Counted from the first letter of the stretch, positions 15,468 through 24,096 are shown. The stretch: 35,754 bases of DNA from Caulobacter sp. 602-2 (GCF_011043625.1 NZ_JAAKGT010000022.1:1-35754); one strand, 5' to 3'. Numbers and translations are program-made. Notes: a model not told the origin generated them from the sequence alone.

Positions 15468-16991
15468 TCACGCCGTCCAGAGATAGCGCCAGGTCTCCGA
15501 GATCGGCTTGCCGTCTCGGGTCAGGCGCAGGCTGAGCTCGGCCTGCTTGCCCGTGGGCTTGAGGCCGAACGCCGCTCGGGCGGTGGCCGCCCGCGGATAG
15601 GGCGTGATGTTGCTCCAGGTGGTCTCGCCGCCCTTGGCCTCGATGTCGAGCTTAACGCCGTCCAGCCCGTCGGCCAGCATCGGACCGGACAGGTCGATGG
15701 TGAACATCCTAAGGCCGTCCTGCGCATCGGCCCCGGTGCGGGTGCGCACCACCCTCGCCTCGCCGTCGCCCAGGCGCTCGCCGCCCCAGTGCAGGCGGTA
15801 GGACAGGTCCATGCGCGAGCCGGCCTCCCAGGGCGCGTCCGGCCGCCAGAAGACGGCGATGTTGTCGTCGCTCTCCTTGCGGGTGGCCAGTTCGGCCAGC
15901 ACCACAGCGCCCTTGCCCCAGTCGCCCAGGGGCTCGACCCACAGGCTGGGCCGCAGGTCGTAGCGGGCTTCCAGGTCGCCGTAGTCCTCCAGACGCCGGG
16001 CCCGCTGCACCAGACCAAAGCCCCGCGGGTTCTCGTCCTGGAAATACGACAGGCGGTGGGCCGTCGGGTTGGTCAGCGGCCGCCAGATCTGCTCGCCGGT
16101 CCCGGTCAGCATGGCCAGGCCGTCGCTGTCGTGCACGGCGGTGCGGAAGTCGTCGCCGCGCGGACCGTCCGAGACGTTGAACAGGAACATGCTGCTCTGC
16201 GCGGCCACGCCCATCTTGGTCATCTTCACGCGCGGGAAGATCGTGGCCGTGACGTCGAAGGTCACGCTCTGGCCCGGCCGGATCGTGAAGCTGTAGGCGC
16301 CCGTGCAGCTGGGGCTGTCCATCAGCGCGTGCACCGTCACCGTCTCGGCCCCGTCGGCCGGGCGCTCCAGCCAGAAGCGCTCGAAGACCGGGAACTCCTC
16401 GTTCGGCTCGCCCGCGCCGATCGCCAGCCCGCGCGAGGACAGGCCGTAGAACTGGTCGCGGCCCAGGCTGCGGAAATAGCTCGCGCCCTGGAACACGGCG
16501 ATCTCGTCCAACTTGTCGGCGCGGTTCAGCGGCCACAGCAGGCGCAGGCCCGAAAAGCCGCCGATGGCCTTGGCCGCCCCGGCGTGCTCGCCCGGCACGT
16601 CGAACATCTCCGGATCGAACGGCACCGGTCGCGCCACGCCGCCCTCGACCTCGTAGATCGGGAAGACGCGCGGATAGAGATAGGCCGGCGGGAAGAACTC
16701 GGCCCGGAACGGCGCCGGCCGATCGGCCCACAGGGCGTGCTCGCCGCGGAACCGGATTCGGAAATATTCGTCGTAGGACAGCCCCGCCAGGCCCTTGTCG
16801 CCGCCCGTGGCCGGCGCGCGGTAGGGTTTCCTGGCCAGGCCTTGCGCCAGATCGCGCAGGATTTCCGGCGAGAACGCCTCGCCTTCCACCGATGCGGGTT
16901 GCGCCGCAGCAAGACGCGGAAGCATGGCCACCAGCGCTCCGAGAGACAGCGTGCCGAGCGCGCCGCGCCGGCTGACAGAAGCAAATTCCAT
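15468..16991 (-). CDS. Periplasmic glucan biosynthesis protein, OpgG/OpgD (MdoG) family
   Basis: OpgG and OpgD act in the periplasm on osmoregulated glucans. The 507-residue protein has a Tat signal (SRRGALGTLSLGALVAMLP, residues 7-25, cleavage near AAA-Q), which favours the OpgD branch. The large beta-sandwich carries family segments AFSPEILRDLAQGLARKPYRAP, LSYDEYFRIRFRGEHALWAD, FSGLRLLWPLNRADKLDEIAVFQGASYFRSLG, and FYGLSSRGLAIG. The C-terminal immunoglobulin-like part includes FAVFWRPD-like residues (NIAVFWRPDAPWEAG). AAGGG precedes the ATG. No opgH glucosyltransferase lies beside it, so the polymerase must be elsewhere. OpgG versus OpgD cannot be decided from this sequence alone. Confidence 0.92.
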   Translation of the reverse strand: MEFASVSRRGALGTLSLGALVAMLPRLAAAQPASVEGEAFSPEILRDLAQGLARKPYRAPATGGDKGLAGLSYDEYFRIRFRGEHALWADRPAPFRAEFFPPAYLYPRVFPIYEVEGGVARPVPFDPEMFDVPGEHAGAAKAIGGFSGLRLLWPLNRADKLDEIAVFQGASYFRSLGRDQFYGLSSRGLAIGAGEPNEEFPVFERFWLERPADGAETVTVHALMDSPSCTGAYSFTIRPGQSVTFDVTATIFPRVKMTKMGVAAQSSMFLFNVSDGPRGDDFRTAVHDSDGLAMLTGTGEQIWRPLTNPTAHRLSYFQDENPRGFGLVQRARRLEDYGDLEARYDLRPSLWVEPLGDWGKGAVVLAELATRKESDDNIAVFWRPDAPWEAGSRMDLSYRLHWGGERLGDGEARVVRTRTGADAQDGLRMFTIDLSGPMLADGLDGVKLDIEAKGGETTWSNITPYPRAATARAAFGLKPTGKQAELSLRLTRDGKPISETWRYLWTA

Positions 16992-17148
16992 GCGGCCCTT
17001 CTATGCCGCGCGCCCGTGCGACGCTACAAACCGAGCGTTAGATTATCGCCAGTTGACGGCGTCTTTGCGGCGGCGCCGCATAAAGCTGCAAGCCGAGTCG
17101 TCCGTGTTCGGCCATGATCGTGACGCAACAAGCTGCGCCTTGAAGCGT

Positions 17149-17176
17149 TTGAGCCGGCGACACAGTCCCTGCTAGG
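17149..17176 (+). promoter_or_regulatory. Candidate housekeeping promoter of the Mla-type operon
   Basis: TTGAGC (17149-17154), 16 bases, then GCTAGG (17171-17176) resembles the Caulobacter sigma-73 pattern (TTGAC ... GCTANA). It lies 36 bases before the first gene of the lipid-transport operon, with GAGGGG as RBS in between. The match is partial. Confidence 0.35.
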
Positions 17177-17212
17177 CTGGGCGTGCGTTGTAACGAGGGG
17201 TAAGCGCAGTAG

Positions 17213-18328
17213 ATGGGCGTGCCGGCGGAATTCACCCTGGACGACAAGGACGGCGGCAAGTCCGTCGTGCTTTCCGGGGACTGGACGGCGCGCGGCATGG
17301 CCGACGCCGGCCTGCGACTCGCCGAGGCCATGAAGGGCTCGGAGGCGTTCGACCTCGACCTCACCGGCATGAACCGCTGCGATACGGCCGGCGCCTACGC
17401 CATCATCCGCGCCGCCGACGGTCGCCTGTCGGCCGGAAATATCAAGGCCCGCCCCCAGACCCTGCGCCTGCTGGAGCTGGTCGGCGAGGCCACCCAGGCC
17501 GAATGCCCGCCCGACAACCGCCTGCACGGCGTCGTCGCCCTGCTCGACCGCATCGGCCGGGGCCTGTTCGACCTGCTGCGCGACGGCTACGGCACGCTGA
17601 TCTTCCTGGGCCACCTGCTGACCGCCCTGGCCCGCTGCGCCGTCAATCCGCGCAAGATCCGCTGGGCTCCGATCGTGGCCCTGTCCGAGCGCGCGGGCCT
17701 GGACGCCATGCCGATCGTGGCCACCACCACCTTCTTCATCGGCGCGGTCGTGGCCCTGCTGGGCGCCAACCTCCTGACCGACTTCGGCGCCCAGGTGTTC
17801 AGCGTCGAGCTGATCGGCGTGTCGGTGCTGCGCGAGTTCAACATCCTGATCACCGCCATCCTGCTGGCCGGCCGCTCGGCCTCCAGCTTCGCGGCCGAGA
17901 TCGGCTCGATGAAGATGAACCAGGAAATCGACGCCATGCAGGTCATCGGCGTCGACCCCTACGAGGCGCTAGTCTTGCCGCGCTTCGCGGCCCTCCTGAT
18001 CACCATCCCGCTGCTGACCTTCGTGGCCACGCTCGCCGGCCTGGCCGGCGGCATCGTCGTGGTCTGGGTGGTGCTGGACCTGTCGCCCAGCTTCTTCCTG
18101 CAGCGGATGACCGACTATGTGGGCGCCACCCACTTCTGGATCGGCATGTCCAAGGCCCCGGTGATGGCCATGGTCATCGCCGCCATCGGCTGCCGCCAGG
18201 GCATGGAGGTCGGCAACGACGTCGAGTCGCTGGGCCGCCGCGTCACCGCCGCCGTCGTCCACGCCATCTTCGCCATCATCCTGATCGATGCGGTCTTCGC
18301 CCTGCTCTACATGGAGCTGAACGTATGA
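17213..18328 (+). CDS. MlaE-family ABC permease with N-terminal STAS domain
   Basis: This is the inner-membrane permease of an Mla/MCE-type phospholipid transporter, 371 residues. Residues about 1-95 are a STAS domain (VVLSGDWTARG, FDLDLTGMNRCDTAGAYAI), the role played by separate MlaB in Escherichia coli. Residues about 115-371 are the permease, with the MlaE signature VELIGVSVLREFNILITAILLAGRSASSFAAEIGSMKMNQEIDAM and C-terminal membrane helices. The fusion of MlaB-like and MlaE-like parts is common in alphaproteobacteria. GAGGGG precedes the ATG. The gene is first in a four-gene unit, overlapping the ATPase gene by ATGA. It would work with that ATPase, the MCE protein and the lipoprotein to move lipids between the two membranes. 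Confidence 0.95.
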   Translation: MGVPAEFTLDDKDGGKSVVLSGDWTARGMADAGLRLAEAMKGSEAFDLDLTGMNRCDTAGAYAIIRAADGRLSAGNIKARPQTLRLLELVGEATQAECPPDNRLHGVVALLDRIGRGLFDLLRDGYGTLIFLGHLLTALARCAVNPRKIRWAPIVALSERAGLDAMPIVATTTFFIGAVVALLGANLLTDFGAQVFSVELIGVSVLREFNILITAILLAGRSASSFAAEIGSMKMNQEIDAMQVIGVDPYEALVLPRFAALLITIPLLTFVATLAGLAGGIVVVWVVLDLSPSFFLQRMTDYVGATHFWIGMSKAPVMAMVIAAIGCRQGMEVGNDVESLGRRVTAAVVHAIFAIILIDAVFALLYMELNV

Positions 18329-19140
18329 AGACGGCCGCCGCCCCCTCGCCGGCCCCTGTCGAGGCCGCCCCGCCGATCCAGGTCGACGGCCTGGTCTCGC
18401 GCTTCGGCGACAACGTCGTGCACGACGACCTCGACCTCACCGTCGAGCGCGGCGAGGTGCTGGGCGTGGTCGGCGGCTCGGGCACCGGCAAGTCGGTGCT
18501 GCTCAACAGCATCATCGGCCTGAAGGTCCCCGACGGCGGCGTCATCCGCCTGTTCGGCGAGGACATGCAGGAGGCCTCGCGCCGCAAGTGGACGGCGCTG
18601 GAGCGCCGCTGGGGCGTGCTGTTCCAGCAGGGGGCGCTGTTCTCGAACCTGACCGTGCGCGAGAACGTCGCCGCGCCCCTGTTCGAGCACACCCGCCTGC
18701 CCAAGAGCGAGGTGCTTGAGCTGGCCGACCTGAAGATCGCGCTGACGGGCCTGCCGCCCCGCGCCGGCGCCCTCAAGCCGGCCGAGCTGTCGGGGGGCAT
18801 GCGCAAGCGCGCCGGCCTGGCCCGCGCCCTGGCCCTGGACCCCGAGCTGCTGTTCCTCGACGAGCCCACCGCCGGCCTCGACCCGATCGGCGCCTCGGCC
18901 TTCGACGAGCTGATCAAGGACCTGTCCGACAGCCTCGACCTGACGGTGTTCATGATCACCCACGACCTGGACAGCCTCTACGCCATCACCGACCGCGTCG
19001 CCGTCCTGGCCGACAAGAAGGTGATCGCCCAGGCCCCGGTCGAGGAGCTCGAACACTCCGACCACCCCTGGATCAAGGAATACTTCCTGGGCCCGCGCGG
19101 ACGCGCGGCCGGGAAAGCCGCTACGGCGAGGAGCCGCTGA
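18325..19140 (+). CDS. ABC transporter ATPase, MlaF type
   Basis: This is the cytoplasmic motor of the lipid transporter, 271 residues. The ATG at 18325 overlaps the permease stop (ATGA). It has Walker A GGSGTGKS (50-57), the Q-loop in WGVLFQQGALFSNLTVREN, signature LSGGMRKRAGLARALALDP, Walker B LLFLDEPTAGLDP, and the H-loop in VFMITHDLDSL. The form LSGGMRKR and the FQQGALFSNLTV segment are characteristic of the MlaF/Mkl/Ttg2A group. The C-terminus (about 250-271) is a basic tail, GRAAGKAATARSR. MlaE-MlaF pairing is established for the family; the exact lipid and direction are not visible. Confidence 0.96.
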   Translation: MKTAAAPSPAPVEAAPPIQVDGLVSRFGDNVVHDDLDLTVERGEVLGVVGGSGTGKSVLLNSIIGLKVPDGGVIRLFGEDMQEASRRKWTALERRWGVLFQQGALFSNLTVRENVAAPLFEHTRLPKSEVLELADLKIALTGLPPRAGALKPAELSGGMRKRAGLARALALDPELLFLDEPTAGLDPIGASAFDELIKDLSDSLDLTVFMITHDLDSLYAITDRVAVLADKKVIAQAPVEELEHSDHPWIKEYFLGPRGRAAGKAATARSR

Positions 19141-20078
19141 TGGAAAGAAACGCCAACTACGCCCTCGTCGGCGCGGCCTGCCTGATCCTGTTCATGGGTC
19201 TGGTGGTGTTCGTGGTCTGGCTGGCCAAGCTGCAGTTCAACAAGGACTACGACCTCTACGACGTGCTGTTCGTCGGCGCGGTGCGCGGCCTGTCGGAAGG
19301 CGGCGAGGTGCACTTCAACGGCATCAAGGTCGGCGAGGTCACCAAGATCGAGCTCGACAAGAGCGATCCCAACCGCGTCATCGCCCGCACCCGCCTGACC
19401 TCGGACGTGCCGATCCGCGTCGACAGCTACGCCACGCTGGAGCCGCAGGGCATCACCGGCGTCAACTACATCCAGCTGACCGCCGGCACCTCGACCAAGC
19501 CGCTGCTGAAGGACACCGTCAAGAACGGCGAGGTCCCGATCATCCGCAGCCAGCGCAGCGCCCTGTCCGACCTGCTGGAAGGCGGCGGCACGGTGCTCAG
19601 CCGCACCATCGAGGCGCTGGACCGCGTCAACCGCGTGCTGTCGGATCGCAACATCAAGACCTTCAGCGCCAGCCTGTCGGACGTGCAGTCGGTCACCGCC
19701 GAGCTGCGCGAGCGCAAGGAGATCATCGCCGACGCCCAGAAGGCGCTGCAGAGCATCGACGCCACCGCCCAGGAGATCGCCAACCTGTCGCGCTCGACGC
19801 AGGGCGTGGTCGACGGCGACGGCCGCAAGGCGATCAAGGACCTCGGCGCGGCCGCCGACGAGATCAAGCTGGCCGCCAAGGACGTGCGCACCATGGTCGG
19901 CCGCCTGGAGGGCCCGACCAGCGACTTCGCCTCGACGGGCCTGCCGCAGCTGTCCTCGGCGATCGTCACCCTGCAGTCGGCCGCCGAGTCCCTCGACCGC
20001 CTGGTCGGCGAGGTGGAGCAGAACCCGCGCGGCCTGGTGGGCAAGGCCCCGGCCAAGGAAGTGGAGATCAAGCCGTGA
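19140..20078 (+). CDS. MCE-domain protein, MlaD type
   Basis: This is the periplasmic lipid-binding subunit, anchored by an N-terminal helix (residues 7-29, ALVGAACLILFMGLVVFVVWL). The MCE domain spans about 39-118 (LYDVLFVGAVRGLSEGGEVHFNGIKVGEVTKIEL, then LEPQGITGVNYIQLTAG). Residues about 140-300 form a long helical, partly coiled-coil region with a DUF-type tail as in larger alphaproteobacterial MCE proteins. At 312 residues it is longer than E. coli MlaD (about 183). MCE proteins form hexameric rings on the permease. The ATG overlaps the ATPase stop by one base (TGATG), and the lipoprotein gene overlaps its own stop (GTGA). Confidence 0.95.
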   Translation: MERNANYALVGAACLILFMGLVVFVVWLAKLQFNKDYDLYDVLFVGAVRGLSEGGEVHFNGIKVGEVTKIELDKSDPNRVIARTRLTSDVPIRVDSYATLEPQGITGVNYIQLTAGTSTKPLLKDTVKNGEVPIIRSQRSALSDLLEGGGTVLSRTIEALDRVNRVLSDRNIKTFSASLSDVQSVTAELRERKEIIADAQKALQSIDATAQEIANLSRSTQGVVDGDGRKAIKDLGAAADEIKLAAKDVRTMVGRLEGPTSDFASTGLPQLSSAIVTLQSAAESLDRLVGEVEQNPRGLVGKAPAKEVEIKP

Positions 20079-20719
20079 GCGCGTCGATGAAGAAAATCGC
20101 CTCGGGCCTGGCCGTCGCCGGCCTGGCGCTCAGCCTGTCGGCCTGCATCAGCGTGTTCCCCAAGGCCAAGCCCTCGGGCATGTACCGCTTCGGAACCACC
20201 GCCCCGGCGGCCAGCAAGGGTCCGCCCGGCGCGATGTTCGGGGTGCTCAAGGCCCCGACCGTCTTCACCCGCCCCTCGGCCGGCGACCGCATCCTGACCA
20301 CCGCCCCCGGCGGCGAGGCGGCCTATGTCGCCGGCGCCCGCTGGATCGCCCCGGCCAGCGTGCAGTTCGACGAAGCCCTCTCGCGGGCCTTCGACGCCGA
20401 TCCGGGCCGCGCCCGCCTGATCGGCCGCGGCGAGGTGGCCAAGGCCCAGATGGTCCTGCGCCTCGAGGTCCGCACCTTCGAGGCGGCCTATGTCGACGGC
20501 CCCAAGGCGCCGCCCGAGGTCATCGTCCAGGTGCGCGGCGTCATCAGCCGCACCGGCGACCGGGCCCTGGTCGGCGACCAGGTCTTCGAAGCCAAGGTGA
20601 AAGCCGCCGACAACCGCGTCGGCCCCATCGTCGCGGCCTTCGACCAGGCCAATGCGAAGGTCATCGGCGACCTCGTCGGCTGGATCAACGCCGCCGGCGC
20701 GGGCCTGCCGACGGAGTAG
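20075..20719 (+). CDS. ABC-type transport auxiliary lipoprotein (PqiC-like)
   Basis: The 214-residue lipoprotein has lipobox LSAC (cysteine at residue 24). The GTG at 20075 overlaps the MCE stop; an ATG four codons in (20087) is a possible alternative. The mature part resembles the ABC_trans_aux family (PqiC/YmbA), with FTRPSAGDRILT, ARWIAPASVQFDEALSRAF and a long beta-rich region, ending VGWINAAGAG. Such outer-membrane lipoproteins are the final subunit of MCE systems and are thought to link the MCE protein to the outer membrane. It closes the operon; hairpins at 20785-20803 and 20817-20839 follow. Its position in the operon makes the role fairly sure. Confidence 0.92.
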   Translation: MSASMKKIASGLAVAGLALSLSACISVFPKAKPSGMYRFGTTAPAASKGPPGAMFGVLKAPTVFTRPSAGDRILTTAPGGEAAYVAGARWIAPASVQFDEALSRAFDADPGRARLIGRGEVAKAQMVLRLEVRTFEAAYVDGPKAPPEVIVQVRGVISRTGDRALVGDQVFEAKVKAADNRVGPIVAAFDQANAKVIGDLVGWINAAGAGLPTE

Positions 20720-20784
20720 GTCGCTTCTCCGGGGGGAGTACGAAGATGAGGTCAGCCCCCGCTCCAGCCACCCAAACACGCCTC

Positions 20785-20839
20785 CCTCGCCCCCGTGGCG
20801 AGGACCGCGCTTGAGGAACCTCCCCCCGTGGGGGAGGTT
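20785..20839. terminator. Two hairpins after the Mla-type operon
   Basis: CCTCGCC-CCCGT-GGCGAGG (20785-20803) and AACCTCCCCC-CGT-GGGGGAGGTT (20817-20839) are perfect stems of 7 and 10 bp. The second matches the outer hairpin of the mosaic repeats and stands alone, like a solo half element. No T-run follows. They may end or stabilise the operon transcript. Confidence 0.55.
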
Positions 20840-20852
20840 CGCCGCCAAAGAT

Positions 20853-20981
20853 CCTCCCCCTGAAGGGGGAGGTGGCCCGGAGGGCCGGAGGGGGAAGTGT
20901 CCGCGGACGTCGAGGGCGCTGCTGGCTTTCCAGCAACTTCCCCCTCAGTCGCTTCGCGACAGCTCCCCCTTCAGGGGGAGC
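20853..20981. repeat. Inverted-pair mosaic repeat, copy 3
   Basis: Left half: CCTCCCCC-TGAA-GGGGGAGG (20853-20872), GGCCC-GGA-GGGCC (20874-20886), and GGAGGGGG (20887-20894). Right half, inverted: CCCCCTC (20940-20946), GTCGC-TTC-GCGAC (20948-20960), and GCTCCCCC-TTCA-GGGGGAGC (20962-20981). GAGGGGG and CCCCCTC close the unit. Between them a small hairpin TGCTGG-CTTT-CCAGCA lies at 20920-20935. The right half differs from that of copy 1 only in loop bases. The element separates two convergent genes. Confidence 0.8.
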
Positions 20982-20992
20982 ATCTGGATCCC

Positions 20993-22126
20993 CTACCCCG
21001 CCGCGCGGGCCTTGAAGCCCGCCAGGCGGTCCAGCTTGTCCAGCAGGTAGTCGCTCTCTTCGCGCGACACCGCCTGGGAGGAGGTCAGGAACCGTTGCAG
21101 CATGTGCTCCTGAAACCGTTCGCGCTCGCCGGGGCGGCCGTCGAATTCCATGCCGTGATAGGCGTCCACGCCCGCGCGGAAAGCAGCGTAGAGGCGCGAG
21201 GGCAGGCCCGCGCGCTCGTAGACCGCCTTCAGGCCCAGCGCGCCGGCGTCGTGCACCATCAGCCAGGTGCGGTGATGCGGCACCCCGGCCAGTTCGGCCA
21301 GGCCCCATTCGACGAAGGTCATGTGGCCATGGGCCAGCGCCCGCAGCAGCAGCGACGGCGTCAGCCGGCCCGCGCGGTTCAGGTGGGCGATAAAGGCCTT
21401 GGGATCGGCGGTGCGGCCGGCCTGGTCCACCAGGTCGATGGTCGCGCGCTCCTTGGCGCCGACGATGATCTCCAGCGCCCGCTCGGCCGACAGGGCGTGG
21501 TTGTCGAGGATGTGCTCGCGCAGTTGGTCGCCGACCATGTCGATCAGGCGCTCGGTCACCGACAGCGGCAGGACCGCGCGGTAGGCGACGGCTTGAAGCA
21601 CGCTTTCGGACTTGGCGAAGCGGTCCAGCGCCTTCTGCAGGGCGAGGTCCGAGAAACGGGCGTTGTCGTTGGCGCACACCGCGGCCACGACGTCTTCCGG
21701 CGCCTGCTCGACCAGCAGGCCGGTGACCTTGCTCGACAGCTTGGGCCGGCGGGCGATGGCCATCTGCCGCACCGGGCCGCCCAGGCGGATGATCTCGGCC
21801 AGGTCCTGGTCGGTGAACACCGGTGAGAAGCTGATCACCGGCAGCGACACGCTCTCGACGTCGCGCGCCAGGCGGTTGGCCACGTCCGGCGGCAGCAGCG
21901 GCGAGGTCTTCAGGGTCACGGCCAGGGCGCGGCGCACCAGCTCGGCGGCGTCGGCGGCCATGACCCGCAGGATTTCCTGGGCCTGCAGGCGCTCGTCCTC
22001 GGAAAGTTCGGCGCGGTCGATCTTGCGGCACAGCCGGTGCGCGGCCAGGGCGCGCTCGTCGGGCGTCGCGCCCTTCACGAGCATGCGGATATCGTCGTTG
22101 GTCAGCGCGGCGCGGGTCGTGGCCAT
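20993..22126 (-). CDS. DUF2336-domain protein
   Basis: This is a 377-residue cytoplasmic protein of the DUF2336 family, common in Caulobacterales and related alphaproteobacteria and of unknown function. It is almost wholly alpha-helical, with HEAT-like repeated units (LAAHRLCRKIDRAELSEDERLQAQEILRVMAADAAELVRRALAVTLKTSPLLPPDVANRLARD, then repeats of ISFSPVFTDQDLAEIIRLGG and VQAPEDVVAAVCAND-like helices). The ATG at 22126 is preferred; an in-frame TTG at 22165 has no RBS and would overlap a palindrome. The gene is divergent from a membrane hybrid histidine kinase, with an intricate inverted repeat between the two starts. That suggests shared control, though any functional link is inference. Confidence 0.88.
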   Translation of the reverse strand: MATTRAALTNDDIRMLVKGATPDERALAAHRLCRKIDRAELSEDERLQAQEILRVMAADAAELVRRALAVTLKTSPLLPPDVANRLARDVESVSLPVISFSPVFTDQDLAEIIRLGGPVRQMAIARRPKLSSKVTGLLVEQAPEDVVAAVCANDNARFSDLALQKALDRFAKSESVLQAVAYRAVLPLSVTERLIDMVGDQLREHILDNHALSAERALEIIVGAKERATIDLVDQAGRTADPKAFIAHLNRAGRLTPSLLLRALAHGHMTFVEWGLAELAGVPHHRTWLMVHDAGALGLKAVYERAGLPSRLYAAFRAGVDAYHGMEFDGRPGERERFQEHMLQRFLTSSQAVSREESDYLLDKLDRLAGFKARAAG

Positions 22127-22158
22127 GGGCCTGGCCTTCTGCGAATGAACGGTCGAAT

Positions 22159-22201
22159 CAAACAATGTGCCGTTAGGCTTAACGATTGTTTGCCCGCAAA
22201 C
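22159..22201. promoter_or_regulatory. Nested, mutually exclusive inverted repeats between divergent genes
   Basis: CAAACAAT (22159-22166) pairs with ATTGTTTG (22185-22192). Inside it CGTTA (22171-22175) pairs with TAACG (22180-22184). GTTTG (22188-22192) can instead pair with CAAAC (22197-22201). The cluster sits between the DUF2336 gene and the hybrid kinase gene and is the most structured and AT-rich part of that region. It is a candidate shared operator. Confidence 0.5.
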
Positions 22202-22284
22202 ACCCCGGCATTAACGATACCGCGTAACCCGCCGCAAACCGTGACCGCCTAGCGTCCTCGCCTGAACGCCCGAGGATTTGATTC

Positions 22285-24096
22285 TTGTTCGCATCGCCCC
22301 GAACCCATGACGTGAAACGGCCCGGGGCCGACGCTGCGCTCGCCCTCGGCGTGCAGGTGGCGCTGCTGCCCTACGCCCTGGCCATCTTCGCCGTAAGCCT
22401 GCCGTTCTTCGTCTGGGCGGGCTCGTTCGCCCAGAACGCGGTGTGGATGTCGCTGAGCTTCGCGATCTTCGCCATCAACTGGGGCGTGTTCTACGGGATC
22501 ACCAACTGGCTGAAGACCCCGCACGCCCAGGACCTGATCAAGCGCATGCGGCTTCAGGTCGCGGGCGGCCTGCTGTGGGCGCTGGGCGTGATCCAAATGT
22601 CGGCCTTCGCCGACGGCGCCGGTCCGATCCGCGAGACCCTGCTGCTGCTGTCGGCCGCCGCCGGCATGGTCTGCATCTTCTTCGCCTCGCCGGTGCTGCA
22701 GAGCCTAGTGGTGGTCGCGCCCGTGGCCGCGATCGGCCCGCTGTGGGCGCTGTTCAGCCGCCCCGAGAGCCGCCAGGCCGGCCTGATGGCCGCCGGCGGC
22801 CTGGCCCTGGCGCTGGCCATGGCCATGATCTTCAACCGCATGCTGCGCCGCCAGCATGCGCTGGCCGTGGCCCACGAGGCGCTGATCGAGGAACGGATGC
22901 GCGTGCTGGAGGCCGCCGAGCGCACCGCCCGCTCCAAGTCCGACATCGTCGCCACCCTCAGCCACGAGATCCGCAACGGCCTGACCGGCGTCACCCACGT
23001 GCTGGCCGCCGCCGCCGGCAAGGGCGGGCGGGCCGCGCCCTCGCGCGAGCAGCTGAACGCCGCCCTCGACGCGGCCCAGGACCTGATCTCGGTGCTCAAC
23101 GCCACCCTCGACGCCGAGACCGCCGAGGCCGGCCGCCTGGCGGTCGAGACCCAGGCCTTCGAGCCCGTGCGCCTGGTCCGCGACCTGGCCCTGCTGGAGC
23201 GGCCGCACGCCCTGGCCAAGGGCCTGGAACTGGCCGTCCACGTCGATGCGTCGCTGGAGAACCGGGCGCTGGGCGCGGCCATGGCCGATCCCATGCGCAC
23301 CCGCCAGATCATCGCCAACCTGGTCGGCAACGCCGTGAAGTACACCATCCGCGGCCGGGTCGAGGTGCGGATCGAACCGCGCGGCGACGACCGCATCGCC
23401 ATCGAGGTCGCCGACACCGGTCCAGGCCTGTCGGCCGAGGAACTGGAGCAGGCGTTCGAGCCCTTCCGCCGCGTCGAGCGCACCGGCGCCGGCGTCAACG
23501 GCGCGGGCCTTGGCCTGTCACTGTCGCGCCAGCTGGCCCGGCTGATGGGCGGCTCGCTGGAGACCAGCAGCGCCCTGGGCGTGGGCAGCTGCTTCACCCT
23601 TCTGCTGCCCTACGACGCCGCCTGCCCCTGCCCGCAGGAGCCGGTCGAGGAGACCCTGGCCGCCGCCGATCCGGCTCCCGACGTCCAGCGCAGCCTGCGC
23701 GTGCTGATCGCCGAAGACGACGCCCTCAACGCGGCCATGCTGCGCGCCATCCTCGAGCAGCTCGGCCACCAGGTCGTGCACGCCCAGAACGGCCGTCGCG
23801 CCGTCGACCTGGCCAAGGTCTGCGAGTTCGACCTCGTCATGCTCGACGGCCGCATGCCGGTGCTGGACGGCCCGCAGACCGCCGCCGAACTGCGCGCCCT
23901 GCCCGGCGCCGGCGGCCAGATGCCGATCATCGCCGTCATCGGCGGCGACGCCGACGAGGCCCGCGAGTGCACCGAGGCCGGCGCCGACACCGTGCTGCGC
24001 AAGCCCGTCAGCGTCGCGGGCGTCGCCCGGGCCGTGGCCGACGCGGCCGCCCTCACCCGCCAGCCTCGGGCTGAAGCCGCGCGCGGCGTGGCCTGA
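22285..24096 (+). CDS. Membrane hybrid histidine kinase with C-terminal receiver
   Basis: The TTG start (GAGG at 22272-22275 ahead) gives 603 residues. Residues about 20-185 hold roughly six membrane helices in three pairs, with no large periplasmic domain. A short coiled-coil (188-215) leads to HisKA with H227 in SHEIRNGLTGV. The ATPase follows with N349 in ANLVGNAVKY, DTGPGLS (377-383) and GAGLGLSLSRQL. The receiver (about 470-590) has EDD (477-479), phospho-acceptor D521 in LVMLDGRMPVLDG, and K in LRKPVS. The usual proline after the H-box (RTPL/RNPL) is replaced by glycine (RNGL). The partner is unknown; an Hpt protein would be needed to pass the phosphate on. The divergent DUF2336 gene shares its upstream region. 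Confidence 0.93.
   Translation: MFASPRTHDVKRPGADAALALGVQVALLPYALAIFAVSLPFFVWAGSFAQNAVWMSLSFAIFAINWGVFYGITNWLKTPHAQDLIKRMRLQVAGGLLWALGVIQMSAFADGAGPIRETLLLLSAAAGMVCIFFASPVLQSLVVVAPVAAIGPLWALFSRPESRQAGLMAAGGLALALAMAMIFNRMLRRQHALAVAHEALIEERMRVLEAAERTARSKSDIVATLSHEIRNGLTGVTHVLAAAAGKGGRAAPSREQLNAALDAAQDLISVLNATLDAETAEAGRLAVETQAFEPVRLVRDLALLERPHALAKGLELAVHVDASLENRALGAAMADPMRTRQIIANLVGNAVKYTIRGRVEVRIEPRGDDRIAIEVADTGPGLSAEELEQAFEPFRRVERTGAGVNGAGLGLSLSRQLARLMGGSLETSSALGVGSCFTLLLPYDAACPCPQEPVEETLAAADPAPDVQRSLRVLIAEDDALNAAMLRAILEQLGHQVVHAQNGRRAVDLAKVCEFDLVMLDGRMPVLDGPQTAAELRALPGAGGQMPIIAVIGGDADEARECTEAGADTVLRKPVSVAGVARAVADAAALTRQPRAEAARGVA

Noticed and set aside
22127..22284. CtrA box near TTAACG at 22179 and 22212
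   Set aside because: No TTAA-N7-TTAA spacing is present.
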